From Dendronalium phyllosphericum CENA369 (GTDB lineage Bacteria > Cyanobacteriota > Cyanobacteriia > Cyanobacteriales > Nostocaceae), in contig NZ_JAECZA010000080.1 of the NCBI RefSeq assembly GCF_016056275.1, forward strand, positions 62,001 through 126,000: 64,000 bases of DNA, written 5' to 3'. A model generated the notes under the pieces. It was not told the origin of the DNA. It saw only the letters and a program-made list of their open reading frames with translations, and searched no databases. Each line of letters opens with the position of its first letter. Positions within the stretch are counted from its first letter, which is position 1. Position numbers and translations under genes: made by a program. This document shows positions 44,394 through 54,958 of this stretch, in pieces.

Positions 44394-46385
44394 ATGCTGA
44401 TTTGCCCTCAGTGTAAATTTGAAAATCCCCACGCTAATAAATTCTGTCAAAAGTGTGGCACGTCCCTGACCCACAAAGTCTGTCCTGAATGCAGTGCTGA
44501 AGTACCTGTGAGCGCACAACTTTGTCAACAATGTGGTGCAGAATGCGGAACAGTTTGGTGGGCAATTATTGCTCAAGAACCTATTCTTACGGGAAGTAGC
44601 TTTGTACCTACGCAAGTAGGGAAAGATGAAGAGGATGAGGCAACAGTATCTTCCACATCTTCATCCTCCACTCCTCAGCTAGCAGTAGGTTCTTATTTAG
44701 ACCAAGAGCAGCGCTATCAATTGTTAGAACCGCTATCAGCTCCCAAGGAAAACGCTGCTAATACGGAAGTGAGTGCGAGAGTTTTAGACTGCCAGCCTTA
44801 TCAACTATCACCGATTGAAGCAATGTTAGCCAATCAGGAACAAGGGCTAACGCCATCTATTGAAACAAATGGAATTCCTAGCCTTGCTAAAGTTTATATT
44901 TCCCTACAATCTCAAACTCACCCAGGAATACCGTTAATTCACGATGCATGGCAGCAGGATGATACGCAGGTAGTAATCATCCAAAATCGTTCGCATTGGC
45001 AAAATTTACTCGATTTGTGGCAAGCAGAAACAACAACTTCGTTACAAATTTTACACTGGTGTTATCAAATGACCCAACTCTGGACGATACTGGAGCCATT
45101 TAAGTGTCGCCAAAGTTTGTTGGAGTTATCGAATCTACGATTGGATGAAGACCAAACACTGGCATTACAACAATTGTATGTGGAACCATTGAATAGTCAG
45201 CCTGCGATCGATGAATCAGACGATGGGGAAGCAGACACATTCGCTCTGCAAGGGCGGCCTTTTACTATCCAAGCTTTGGGTCAGATTTGGCAGATTTTAT
45301 TTAGACAGTCTCAACGCACTCAATTTGGCTCTATAGTGCAGATATTAGAAGATTTGCAAGTAGGTAGAATTCAGAAGATTGCACAGCTGCGATCGCGTTT
45401 GGAAGAAACTGCGGCTGAATTAGAAGCACCCGTCACCCCTAGTTTTCAACCAACGCTAGAACAAGAACTGGATGCGCTTACGATCCTGCAAGCGGACGAA
45501 CTAGAAGATATTTCTGCCAAAGCTGACGATCTGCCAACAGTTGTACTATCAATGCAGTTGAGTAGCTTAGAAGACGCAGGACGCACTGATGTAGGTCGTC
45601 AGCGCCATCACAATGAAGACTGCTTTGGCATTGAAACCAAAATTAACAAGCTGGAATTACCTAAAAACCGAGTTCTACAAGCCCGTGGTTTGTATATTCT
45701 TTGCGATGGTATGGGCGGACATGCTGGCGGCGAGATAGCCAGTGAGTTAGCGGTCAATACGTTGCGGAATTATTTTCAGGAACACTGGATTACCAACCAA
45801 ATGCCAACGGAAGACAATATTCGTGAGGCAGTCTATTTGGCTAATCAGGCAATATTCCAAGTAAATCAACAAGATGCTCGTTCTGGTGTTGGGCGCATGG
45901 GCACAACCTTGGTGATGCTGTTAATTCAAGGTACGCAAGCAGCAGTTGCTCATGTAGGAGATAGTCGCCTCTACCGCTTGACTCGCAAGCGGGGGCTGGA
46001 ACAAATCACAGTAGATCACGAAGTTGGTCAACGGGAAATTGCTAGAGGAGTGGAAGCAAGCATTGCTTACGCCCGTCCAGATGCTTACCAACTGACTCAA
46101 GCTTTGGGACCTAGGGACGAAAACTCAATTAATCCCGATGTGGAATTTTTCGAGATCGTTGAAGACAGCCTTCTGATCCTGGCCTCGGACGGTCTATCAG
46201 ATAATGATTTACTAGAAATACATTGCCAGAATCACCTGATTCCCATACTTAGTTCTGATGCTAACTTAGAACGGAGTGTAACAAAATTAATCGATTTAGC
46301 AAATGAATACAATGGTCATGACAATATTACTGCTATACTTGTCCGGGCAAAAGTACGCCCGAATATGGAAGGAAGTGGGGAGTAG
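44394..46385 (+). CDS. Zinc-ribbon PP2C-type protein phosphatase
   Basis: The 663-residue protein begins with two zinc ribbons (CPQCKFENPHANKFCQKCG and CPECSAEVPVSAQLCQQCG). A long middle region (about 90-390) recalls a degenerate kinase-like domain. The PP2C phosphatase at about 395-650 contains HHNEDCFG, LCDGMGGHAGGEIAS, GTTLVMLL, HVGDSRLYRL and SDGLSDNDLL. The aspartates in these blocks bind the two catalytic metals. PP2C enzymes remove phosphate from Ser/Thr of partner proteins. An FHA-Ser/Thr kinase gene follows 400 bases downstream, so the two are likely opposing partners. Confidence 0.92.
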   Translation: MLICPQCKFENPHANKFCQKCGTSLTHKVCPECSAEVPVSAQLCQQCGAECGTVWWAIIAQEPILTGSSFVPTQVGKDEEDEATVSSTSSSSTPQLAVGSYLDQEQRYQLLEPLSAPKENAANTEVSARVLDCQPYQLSPIEAMLANQEQGLTPSIETNGIPSLAKVYISLQSQTHPGIPLIHDAWQQDDTQVVIIQNRSHWQNLLDLWQAETTTSLQILHWCYQMTQLWTILEPFKCRQSLLELSNLRLDEDQTLALQQLYVEPLNSQPAIDESDDGEADTFALQGRPFTIQALGQIWQILFRQSQRTQFGSIVQILEDLQVGRIQKIAQLRSRLEETAAELEAPVTPSFQPTLEQELDALTILQADELEDISAKADDLPTVVLSMQLSSLEDAGRTDVGRQRHHNEDCFGIETKINKLELPKNRVLQARGLYILCDGMGGHAGGEIASELAVNTLRNYFQEHWITNQMPTEDNIREAVYLANQAIFQVNQQDARSGVGRMGTTLVMLLIQGTQAAVAHVGDSRLYRLTRKRGLEQITVDHEVGQREIARGVEASIAYARPDAYQLTQALGPRDENSINPDVEFFEIVEDSLLILASDGLSDNDLLEIHCQNHLIPILSSDANLERSVTKLIDLANEYNGHDNITAILVRAKVRPNMEGSGE

Positions 46386-46785
46386 GGAGTAGGGGAAAAG
46401 AGGACGCAAGAACTGGAGAGGAAGAATTCAATACTCCTAAGACCTAATTCCTAAACGGCAGTTGCTACTCTGCGGGTTCGCCTTTAGGGGTTCTCGTTTC
46501 CTCGTTCGCGTTAGCGTCTTGGGAGGCAGAAGAAGGTTTCCGCAGGGTAGAGTAGTCGCCAAAGCGTCTACAAGTCTGGCGAACGAAGGCACTGCCTCCT
46601 CCTAATACCGTTTCACTTTAAATTTGATACGAATAGGCCGCAAGGGAGCAGGGGAGCAGAGGGGCAGAGGAGAAATTATTTGTATCATTTATTTGGTGAA
46701 ATGGTATAACTCTTGTACAGACAAGGATTAATCGCGTCTCTACGACAACTAAATTCTTTATACTTTTATTTTTTAGGGTTGCATT
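46386..46785. other. 400-base spacer rich in dispersed repeats
   Basis: This lies between the PP2C and FHA-kinase genes. It contains the repeat at 46490-46549, GGGAGTAGG-type tandem units just after the PP2C stop, a G-rich run near 46640-46670, and a fragment of the AATCGCGTCT palindrome at 46727-46742. No gene is apparent. Confidence 0.6.
46490..46549 (+). repeat. Dispersed repeat, copy shared with 61296-61354
   Basis: GTTCTCGTTTCCTCGTTCGC at the left and GGTTTCCGCAGGGTA at the right match the reverse complement of 61296-61354, apart from a variable centre. Confidence 0.75.
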
Positions 46786-48003
46786 GTGGTTACTCTGACC
46801 CTGTTAGAACCGCAACAAAAGACACCGCTCCAGCATTGGAGTTTTGAGAATTCCTCCGCGATCAAGATTGGTCGAGCGGCTGACAATCATATTGTTTTAA
46901 CTGATAGTTTGGTTTCTCGACATCATCTAGAATTGAAGCAAATTAGTGATGGCAGCGATGGTGGTTCTTGGCAAGTAACTAGTCAAGGCACAAATGGTAC
47001 TTTTCTCAACGGCGTTCTTGTGCTGCAAAGTCCGTTGCCAAATAATTCCCTCCTACAACTGGCACAAGGAGGGCCAATGTTGCTATTCCAAATTCCGGAG
47101 ATAGCAGGTCAGGAGAATTGGCTGCCTGCCAGTTTATCCCACACCTGCACCCACGAAGGTAATTCTCCCAAAAATCTGTTTTGCATCCACTGCGGTCAAC
47201 CTTTAACAGTACAACAAACAATTCGCCACTATCAGGTGTTGCAAACCCTAGGACAGGGAGGGATGGGTACTACTTATTTAGCTTGGGATGCAGCAGCTGT
47301 GATGGCAGCACATCCACAACTTTTGGTGTTGAAGCAAATGAATGCTGATATGGCTAAAATTGCCAAAGCCCAAGAATTATTTGAGCGGGAGGCGTACACG
47401 CTCAAATCTCTGAATCATCCTGGAATTCCCAAGTATTACGATTTTTTTGTAGAAGGCGGTAAAAAATACTTGGCAATGGAATTAGTCCACGGACAAGATT
47501 TGGAAAAGCGGGTATATGCCACAGGCCCGGTAACACCGAATCAAGCGATCGCTTGGACGATCCAAACCTGTGACATATTAGATTATTTACACAGCCAAGA
47601 GCCACCACTAATCCACCGCGATATTAAACCCGCTAATTTGATGGTGCGAAATTCTAATAATCAGATAGTAGTGTTGGATTTTGGTGCTGTGAAGGAAATT
47701 GGTACGACACCGGGTACTCGTATTGGTGCGGAGGGTTACTGCGCTCCCGAACAAGAACGGGGACAACCCGTGACGCAATCTGATTTGTATGCCATTGGGC
47801 CAACGCTGATTTTTCTCTTGACAGGCGAAAACCCTTTCAAGTTTTATCGCCAACGAGGGCGAAATTTCCGCTTTGATGTAACAAGTATTCCGACAATTAC
47901 GCCCCAGTTAAGAGCGATTATCGACCGCGTTACCGAACAACTGCCACGCGATCGCTATCAGACTGCCAAAGAACTGGCTGGGGCTTTAGCTGCTTGTAAA
48001 TAG
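46786..48003 (+). CDS. FHA-domain Ser/Thr protein kinase with zinc ribbon
   Basis: The 405-residue protein combines an N-terminal FHA domain (about 22-85; IKIGRAADNHIVL, SRHHLEL, GTFLNG), which binds phosphothreonine, a cysteine motif region (CTHEGNSPKNLFCIHCG, about 122-139), and a Ser/Thr kinase domain from 148. The kinase has the glycine loop LGQGGMGTTYLAWD, the catalytic IHRDIKPANL and the metal-binding DFGAV. The kinase may phosphorylate partners recognised by its own FHA domain. The GTG at 46786 is chosen. It probably works with the upstream PP2C enzyme, which carries similar zinc ribbons. Confidence 0.93.
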   Translation: MVTLTLLEPQQKTPLQHWSFENSSAIKIGRAADNHIVLTDSLVSRHHLELKQISDGSDGGSWQVTSQGTNGTFLNGVLVLQSPLPNNSLLQLAQGGPMLLFQIPEIAGQENWLPASLSHTCTHEGNSPKNLFCIHCGQPLTVQQTIRHYQVLQTLGQGGMGTTYLAWDAAAVMAAHPQLLVLKQMNADMAKIAKAQELFEREAYTLKSLNHPGIPKYYDFFVEGGKKYLAMELVHGQDLEKRVYATGPVTPNQAIAWTIQTCDILDYLHSQEPPLIHRDIKPANLMVRNSNNQIVVLDFGAVKEIGTTPGTRIGAEGYCAPEQERGQPVTQSDLYAIGPTLIFLLTGENPFKFYRQRGRNFRFDVTSIPTITPQLRAIIDRVTEQLPRDRYQTAKELAGALAACK

Positions 48004-48160
48004 AGGGATTGGTGACTGGTAACTGGGAAATTAATTTGGAACTTGATTTGGGGATTAGAAGCAATGGAAACTGAGGACAATAGGGAAAAGGTAAGAACCT
48101 TGTTTAGCTTCCCTAATTCTCAATCCTTTTTCCCAATCCCTAATCCCCAGTCCCCAATCG

Positions 48161-48382
48161 CTACTCTTCGTCCCACGCTTCTACGGCTAGTAATTCGCTA
48201 ATTGGGTCTTGCATACTAAACCCAAAATCTAGCAGTTCCTGTTTCCAGTGCTGCCAATCATTGCCATAGAGTAAGGCAATCTTCCAAATGCTATCAGTTG
48301 GCTTGATAATATTGGATTCTACGAGTGATTGCACATTACGTTGCAATTTCACCATAGGGTGAAGAATCACTTGCTGAGTCAT
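48161..48382 (-). CDS. DUF4327-family small protein
   Basis: The 73-residue cyanobacterial protein is recognised as DUF4327 from HPMVKLQRNVQSLVESNIIK, DSIWKIALLYGNDWQHWKQEL and GFSMQDPISELLAVEAWDEE. Function is unknown. It is convergent with the FHA-kinase gene, with short CCCAATCCCTAATCC-like repeats between them. Confidence 0.93.
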   Translation of the reverse strand: MTQQVILHPMVKLQRNVQSLVESNIIKPTDSIWKIALLYGNDWQHWKQELLDFGFSMQDPISELLAVEAWDEE

Positions 48383-49223
48383 AACCTAAGTTCAATTCAG
48401 ATTTTATTTGGTAAATGCTTAATCAAAACTGCTTTCCGTTTCGCAATTGTCACCGATGCGTAGAGTGTTGTAATTGGCAAAGCTAGTCTTAACTTTTTAA
48501 ATATACCATAACAAACTCTACTTATTTGCCGACAAATCGGTATTGTACGGTAATTACCACCACAAAACTGAATATTTTTCCGAGTTGCTATCGTGGATGG
48601 CGATCGTCAAAACTAGTGGCTCTATAAAGTTGCACTGACAGCATCGGTAGGGATGACATGTAAAGTTTTAATTTTTTGTAGATACCAGAATCCAGGTCAT
48701 GGTGGAACAACCATAAAATCTGGACTATTTTGAAGGTTTTTGTGCAATGGAGAAGGAATGTCTTTAGTACATATTTATAACGTTATATACGATATCGCAA
48801 ATATCCAAGCTTAGACAAAATCATTAGAAATCTTTATATATATTTAATTTTTTTCTAGATATTTAGCGCAGATGTATTAATTTCCTTCTTTGGCTAGAGG
48901 CAAGGAAAAAATCGATGGTTTTTCTCTAAAAGCGAAATATTTAAGAACTTGGCACAACAGCTTAACGCTCAAACTATAAAAAAGTAACTATTAATACTTA
49001 GTTGTATACAGTACTTATTCTGAGGTTATTTTTGAAATTGTAAAAATACCGAAAGTCGTTGACTAGTATACCTTTTTAGTGATGTATTAGCATTTTTTCA
49101 TATTCAGCATCACCTAAGTGTGAAAAATTTGTAGTTTTAAATGTTAGTTTCTGCTCAGTGGTGGGTATTCTCATAACTAGAGATTGCTGTTACTTCAGTA
49201 TTTACTACAGTAACCATTAAGAT
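48383..49223. other. 841-base region, no gene seen
   Basis: Divergent spacer between the DUF4327 gene and the TPR gene. It is strongly AT-rich, especially 48770-49100, with no hairpin terminator, repeat family or credible small frame. It is long enough to hold an unrecognised non-coding RNA. Confidence 0.4.
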
Positions 49224-49619
49224 ATGTCTAATTCTGCTGAAGACTACCTTACCGCCCGTGCTAAGAAGATTGAAAGGAAAAAAAGGCTTTTATCGATTGT
49301 GTCAATTATATCTTTCGTAGGTTCTGCGGGATTTGGTGTAATTCATTTAATACAATATGCTAGTCAACCGCATCAACCAACTGTTGTATATACTGAGTCT
49401 TTATTAGAACATCAGGCACGGGGCTATGAGTTGGTTTTGCAGCGAGAACCAAACAACCAAGTTGCACTAGAGAAGCTATCTTTACTCCGGTTGCAGTTGA
49501 AGGATATTAAGGGTTCTGTAGAACTTTTAGAGAAGTTGGTGAAACAGTATCCTAACAGGCAAGATTATAAAATGCTTTTGGAACAGATGAAGAAGCAAGA
49601 AAGAGAGGGCGATCGCTAA
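49224..49619 (+). CDS. Membrane-anchored TPR-like protein
   Basis: The 131-residue protein has one transmembrane segment after a basic stretch (KKIERKKRLLSIVSIISFVGSAGFGVIHL). Two TPR-like helix pairs follow (LEHQARGYELVLQREPNNQVALEKLSLLRLQLKDIKGSVELLEKLVKQYPNRQDYK), pointing to a scaffold for protein contacts at the membrane. It precedes the large glycosyltransferase gene on the same strand by about 280 bases and may belong to the same surface-assembly function. Confidence 0.82.
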   Translation: MSNSAEDYLTARAKKIERKKRLLSIVSIISFVGSAGFGVIHLIQYASQPHQPTVVYTESLLEHQARGYELVLQREPNNQVALEKLSLLRLQLKDIKGSVELLEKLVKQYPNRQDYKMLLEQMKKQEREGDR

Positions 49620-49897
49620 TAAGTTTTTAGTTTTAATAAATCTTACGCCAGCGCTATTAAAAAAACTGATAATTATATGCATATTAATGTAAAGTTTATG
49701 AGTTTGATTTTTATAATTATACTCAAGTAATTTTAATAGGTAAGTATAAAGTTGATTATTTTCAATGTTACCATTGTAGTTTTATTCAGACAAAAAAGTC
49801 TCTACTTTTATGTGATTATTTAAAAGCAGTTTTATCATTTATTATTCGTCATAATTCTAATTTTATAAGTTCTAATTAAGAGGTCAATTACCCTAAT

Positions 49898-52800
49898 ATG
49901 AAAAATTTAACAGTAATAATAGACGGAGTATTTTTTCAACTTAACCAAACAGGTATAGCTCGTGTCTGGAAATCTTTATTAGAAGAATGGGTAATCAACG
50001 GATTTTCCAAATATATCATTGTGCTTGACCGCACTGGAACTGCACCTAAAATTCATGGTGTGAAGTATCGTATTGTACCATCCTATAACTACAATAACAC
50101 TGATGCTGATCGAGCAATGCTCCAGCAAGTGTGTAATGAAGAAGATGCAGATTTATTTATTTCTTCTTACTATACAACGCCCATTACAACATCTTCAGTA
50201 TTCATGGCGCATGACATGATTCCAGAACTTTTGGGATGGAATTTAGAGAATCCTATGTGGCAAGAAAAACATTATGGGATTAAACATGCATCAGCATACA
50301 TCGCTGTTTCAGAAAATACAGCTAAGGACTTAGTAAAATGTTTTCCACACATTTCATTAGACTCTATAATAATTGCTAAAAATGGAGTTAATCATAAAAT
50401 TTTTTCACCAATATCCCAGGAAAACATCAATTTATTTAAGGCGAAGTATGGGATTACTAAACCTTACTTCCTTTTGGTAGGTGCTGGCAGCCCTAATAAA
50501 AATGTTATTTTATTTTTTCAAGCTTTTTCACAACTTTATAACAGCAATGGATTTGAGATTATCTTGACAGGAAGTAGCAGTATATTAACATCTGATTTTA
50601 GAAAATATACATGGGGTAGTATTGTTCATAATATACAACTCAGCGATGAAGAATTAGCAACAGCTTATTCTGGCGCTGTGGCACTAGTTTATTCTTCTAT
50701 ATATGAAGGTTTTGGGATGCCTTTAATTGAAGCAATGGCTTGTGGCTGTCCTGTAATTACTTGTCCTAATTCCTCAATTCCAGAAGTAGCTGGAGAAGCG
50801 GCGATATATGTCAATGATGATGATGTACATGGGCTAGCAAATGCACTTTGCGAAGTACAAAAACCAAGTGTTCGTCAATCGTTAATTACTGCAGGTTTAG
50901 CACAAGCTAAAAAGTTCTCTTGGTCAACAATGGCTAATACTGTAAGTGCTGCCCTTATTGATGCTTCTATCCTACATTTAAACCTTAATGAGATTAATTT
51001 AATTATTTTTCCAGATTGGTCGCAATTAGAAGAATTAATCAGCTTAGATTTAGAAAGAGTAATTAAAGCCTTAGCTGAGTATTCTAATGAACAAAAGATT
51101 ACATTAATTATCGACACAAGTGATATTAGTGGCGAAGATGCCGCAATCTTGCTATCAAGTGTGACTATGAATTTGCTTATGCAAGAAGATTTAGATGTTA
51201 ATGAAGGATTGGAAATTTCTTTATTAGGGTTTTTATCTAATGTTCAATGGACAGCCTTACTATGTCGTGTTACAGCAAGAATTATTTTATCACACGAAAA
51301 TAAACAGGCAGTAGCAAATTGGAGACAAATACTTAAGAATGAGATCGAATCAAATAGGTTAATAGAAGAAGTTACAATTGATATTTTTATAAAAAATTAT
51401 CAACTAACCAATAAATTAAACGATTTGGTAGATAAATATCAACAAGATAATATTTCTCAGTACGATCTAGATCAATTACGTCTATTAAGAAAGCAGATAG
51501 CTGAATTATTGCTGAACATAGAAAAAAATCAGATTGAGAAATTATACAAAACAAAATATGGTGAAGCCTATCAAACACTATTAAATAGTGGTATGAAGCA
51601 TGAACCACTGACAGAACTTGAACAGAACTTTATCGCTGAAGTATTAGTAAAAGTTGCTAAAGGATTTGATGAATCGAATGCTGTTCAATATCTGTTAGTA
51701 GCAATGCTCTACTATCGTCCTCATCAGTTACCTTTAGTATCCGATCTAACTCAGATTCCTAACTGGTTACTATCTGACTATCTTGAATTTACTTTAAAAT
51801 CTCCTCTTTATTTTCAGGAGATAGATGAAGTAGATAATTACTATCAGTATATGAAAAAATGGGTTAATTATTTACACACAAATATCATCCATAATTCTGA
51901 GTCTGATTTTTGGCAATATACTGCTGAGTATTTTACCAAAATGGCTAATTTTATTCCTTTGTATTTTAACAAAGAAAATTTAAAGGATATCTATATTAAA
52001 CGGGCAGATATCATTGAGACTTATTTGCAAAAATGCGCTACTGCTACTATTGTTGACTACTATTTTCCAGAAAGACCTCCTGAAAGAAAAAAAATTAAGC
52101 TGGGCATTCTTGCTAGCCATTTTCTTCCACAAACAGAAACTTTTGCAGCTTTGTCAGTATATAAATACTTAAACAGAGATTTATTTGAAGTAATACTTTT
52201 TACTCTTCATACAAACAATCATCGTTTAGAACGATATTGCTTTGGCCATGCAGACAGTATTATAAAACTTCCAACAGATTTAGTCACTCAAGTGCAAGCT
52301 ATCCGAGAAGTAGACCTTGATATTTTGTTCATTGCTACAAACATTACAGCAGTTACTCATCAAATTACTTTGCTTTCTTTGCATAGGTTAGCTCGAATCC
52401 AGATAGTTGATGCTAATTCACCTGTAACAACAGGTATGCGTCATATAGATTACTATATTTCGAGTAAGCTTTCTGAAATTGAAGAGAACGCCCAACAACA
52501 TTATACGGAAAAGTTAATTACATTAGATTGTCCTCCCCAATGTTTTGATTTTGCAACAGAAGAACAAATACTTGCTACAAAAAATATTTACCGGGAAAGT
52601 TTGGGGATTAATAAAAACGCTGTAGTTTATGCTTCTGGAGCTAATTACTACAAAATAATTCCAGAGCAAGAAGTAACTTGGGCAAAGATAATTGCCAATG
52701 TACCTAATTCTGTACTTTTACTTTATCCGTTTAATCCTAACTGGTCATCTTCCTATCCTTGTACTGCTTTTCGTAAGCGTATAGTCAATACTTTTGCTAA

Positions 52801-54508
52801 ATATGGTTTGAGTGAAGATAGATTGCTCATTCTTGAACCAGCAGCAAACCGTGCTGATGTTAAAGAACGTTTGAAACTGAGCGACATTTACTTAGATTCC
52901 TATCCTTACTCCGGTATGACTTCGCTCATAGATCCGCTAGAAATAGCTTTACCAACGGTGGTAAGGGAAACAGAACCTTCTCGCTCTCGCAAGGGGGCAT
53001 CACTTCTGCGAGAACTAGGAATATTTGATTTAATTACTAATCATGAAGAAGCTTATATTAAACTAGCGATTGCACTGGGTACTAATCCTGAATTACGTCA
53101 ACAAAAGAGCACCGAAATCAAAGAAAAAATGAAGGTTAATCCTAGTTTTATAGATAACCGCTCTTACTCAGCTAAAATAGGAAGCCTATTCCAAAAAAGT
53201 TTCAATAATTATTTTGCAGCTAATATGAGTCAAAATTTATGTTTAAGAGATATTAACTTAATTATTTTTCCTGACTGGTCGCAATCAGAAGAATTAATAG
53301 GTTTAGAATTAGAACAAGTAATTAAGACAATAGCATCTCATCCTGATAATGAAAAAACTACATTACTAATAAACATTAATAATGTTAATGTTGATGATGT
53401 TAAACTATTTTTATCGGCTGTGACTATGAATTTATTGATGCAAGAGAATTTAGATGTGACCGAAAAATTAGAAATTTCTCTCCTAGAAAATATGACTGAT
53501 ATTCAGTGGAAGGCTTTACTTCCTCATATTTATGCCAGAATTATTTTGGAACATGAAGCTAAAGAAGCTTCAATACAAATACTAGTAAATAAGTTACTAT
53601 CTTACCAAATTGATAGCTTAAATAAGCAACTACATATTATATCAACACAAGAAAAATACATTAACGAGGAATTATTTAGAAATCTTGTTACATATAATAT
53701 TAAACAAATACCAATAAGTCTTCCTTGCGATCATGCTTTGCCACAGTATCAAAATAGGTTTAGACTTTATGATAAGTTCATTGGTGTTGTAGCTAAATAT
53801 TTACCAAATAGTCAAGATTTTATAATTGATATTGGAGCAAATGTTGGCGATACAACTGCTCTGCTACTACAATATTGCTTAAATCCTATTCTATGTATAG
53901 AAGCAGATAAAGAATTTTTTGATATTATGGAGTATAATCTTTCAAAATATAAGCAGAGAACTATTTTGTTAAATTCTTTTATATCAGGAAATGATTATGA
54001 AAATATAGAATTAGTAAAGAGTAAAGGCACAGTGAGAGCAGTAGTAAATGAGAATAAAGTTGTAAAATCAGATTCTTTAAAAATTATTATTAATAATATT
54101 AATTTAGGCAAATGTATTCTTTTTAAAACTGACACTGATGGGTTTGATTATGAGATTTTATTATCTTCTATAGATATTATAGAAGAACATCGCCCTATAT
54201 TATATTGGGAAAATGAAATTTCATCTCTAAAAGATATAGAAAGTGCAAAAAAATTGCTTAATAAATTATCAAAAATAAATTATGAAAAATATATTATTAT
54301 GGATAATTTTGGAAACCCTTTATTTTATGGATGTTCATCATTATTTGTAGAACAGATTAATGAGTATTTATTAAATAATGTACATACAGAAAATAATACT
54401 TTTTACTATACGGATATAATTGCTTTTCCTGATAAATATAGTTATCTTATTTCACCAATTATATCTGAGTATAACCATTTCATTAAAAGTTCAGAGGTAT
54501 ATCCGTAA
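49898..54508 (+). CDS. Giant GT4 - GT41 - FkbM glycosyltransferase/methyltransferase fusion
   Basis: This single 1536-residue protein appears to contain three enzymes. Residues 1-360 form a GT4-like glycosyltransferase (VSENTAKDL, LVGAGSPNKN, SIYEGFGMPLIEAMACGCPV). Residues about 730-1095 resemble the catalytic part of SPINDLY/O-GlcNAc transferases (KLGILASHFLP, IYLDSYPYSGMTSLIDPLEIALPTV). Residues about 1300-1500 are an FkbM-type methyltransferase (DFIIDIGANVGDTTALLL, FKTDTDGFDYEILL). A ~115-residue segment occurs twice, at about 365-480 and 1113-1230, both starting INLIIFPDWSQ and containing SVTMNLLMQE. No signal peptide is visible. It likely builds a methyl-capped glycan on a protein or surface polymer. 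The first ATG at 49898 is used. Confidence 0.88.
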   Translation: MKNLTVIIDGVFFQLNQTGIARVWKSLLEEWVINGFSKYIIVLDRTGTAPKIHGVKYRIVPSYNYNNTDADRAMLQQVCNEEDADLFISSYYTTPITTSSVFMAHDMIPELLGWNLENPMWQEKHYGIKHASAYIAVSENTAKDLVKCFPHISLDSIIIAKNGVNHKIFSPISQENINLFKAKYGITKPYFLLVGAGSPNKNVILFFQAFSQLYNSNGFEIILTGSSSILTSDFRKYTWGSIVHNIQLSDEELATAYSGAVALVYSSIYEGFGMPLIEAMACGCPVITCPNSSIPEVAGEAAIYVNDDDVHGLANALCEVQKPSVRQSLITAGLAQAKKFSWSTMANTVSAALIDASILHLNLNEINLIIFPDWSQLEELISLDLERVIKALAEYSNEQKITLIIDTSDISGEDAAILLSSVTMNLLMQEDLDVNEGLEISLLGFLSNVQWTALLCRVTARIILSHENKQAVANWRQILKNEIESNRLIEEVTIDIFIKNYQLTNKLNDLVDKYQQDNISQYDLDQLRLLRKQIAELLLNIEKNQIEKLYKTKYGEAYQTLLNSGMKHEPLTELEQNFIAEVLVKVAKGFDESNAVQYLLVAMLYYRPHQLPLVSDLTQIPNWLLSDYLEFTLKSPLYFQEIDEVDNYYQYMKKWVNYLHTNIIHNSESDFWQYTAEYFTKMANFIPLYFNKENLKDIYIKRADIIETYLQKCATATIVDYYFPERPPERKKIKLGILASHFLPQTETFAALSVYKYLNRDLFEVILFTLHTNNHRLERYCFGHADSIIKLPTDLVTQVQAIREVDLDILFIATNITAVTHQITLLSLHRLARIQIVDANSPVTTGMRHIDYYISSKLSEIEENAQQHYTEKLITLDCPPQCFDFATEEQILATKNIYRESLGINKNAVVYASGANYYKIIPEQEVTWAKIIANVPNSVLLLYPFNPNWSSSYPCTAFRKRIVNTFAKYGLSEDRLLILEPAANRADVKERLKLSDIYLDSYPYSGMTSLIDPLEIALPTVVRETEPSRSRKGASLLRELGIFDLITNHEEAYIKLAIALGTNPELRQQKSTEIKEKMKVNPSFIDNRSYSAKIGSLFQKSFNNYFAANMSQNLCLRDINLIIFPDWSQSEELIGLELEQVIKTIASHPDNEKTTLLININNVNVDDVKLFLSAVTMNLLMQENLDVTEKLEISLLENMTDIQWKALLPHIYARIILEHEAKEASIQILVNKLLSYQIDSLNKQLHIISTQEKYINEELFRNLVTYNIKQIPISLPCDHALPQYQNRFRLYDKFIGVVAKYLPNSQDFIIDIGANVGDTTALLLQYCLNPILCIEADKEFFDIMEYNLSKYKQRTILLNSFISGNDYENIELVKSKGTVRAVVNENKVVKSDSLKIIINNINLGKCILFKTDTDGFDYEILLSSIDIIEEHRPILYWENEISSLKDIESAKKLLNKLSKINYEKYIIMDNFGNPLFYGCSSLFVEQINEYLLNNVHTENNTFYYTDIIAFPDKYSYLISPIISEYNHFIKSSEVYP

Positions 54509-54958
54509 TTGCTGTTTTTCGTTTTTAAGTATAATTCTCATACACTAAGCACTAGCTAATTGCTATAAAATAATCCAAGCTAAAAACTGATTTCGGTAGG
54601 TTGCTTTGAGTAACGAAACACAACATTATGTGACTTTATTAGGTTTCGATATCACTCTACCCAATCTACAATTATCCTTAATTGAACCGTCTTGGAATAT
54701 TGAAGACGATGTTACTAAACGAAAAATTTGGTATTCTTGAAACGATTAAGCTATTCATTATGAATAATATTACCTGGATTTCTCATTGCAATTCTCGTAG
54801 AGATTGAGATGACTTATAGTGTTTGTAATAAGCACTTCAGTACCTAATAGAAAATTATTTTGATGGCTTCAGCCCTCACTACTAACCTGTAGCTTCGTCG
54901 AACTGAGATTACCCGAATTTTTAAGCAGGGGAGTGTTAAACTCATAGGTTATGTTGCC
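54509..54958. other. 450-base spacer with remnants of dispersed repeats
   Basis: Contains the stretch GGTAGGTTGCTTTGAGTAACG (54595-54615) like common cyanobacterial repeats, and GGCTTCAGCCCTCACTAC (54863-54880), a partial copy of the 55657-55678 arm. No gene is supported. Confidence 0.45.
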
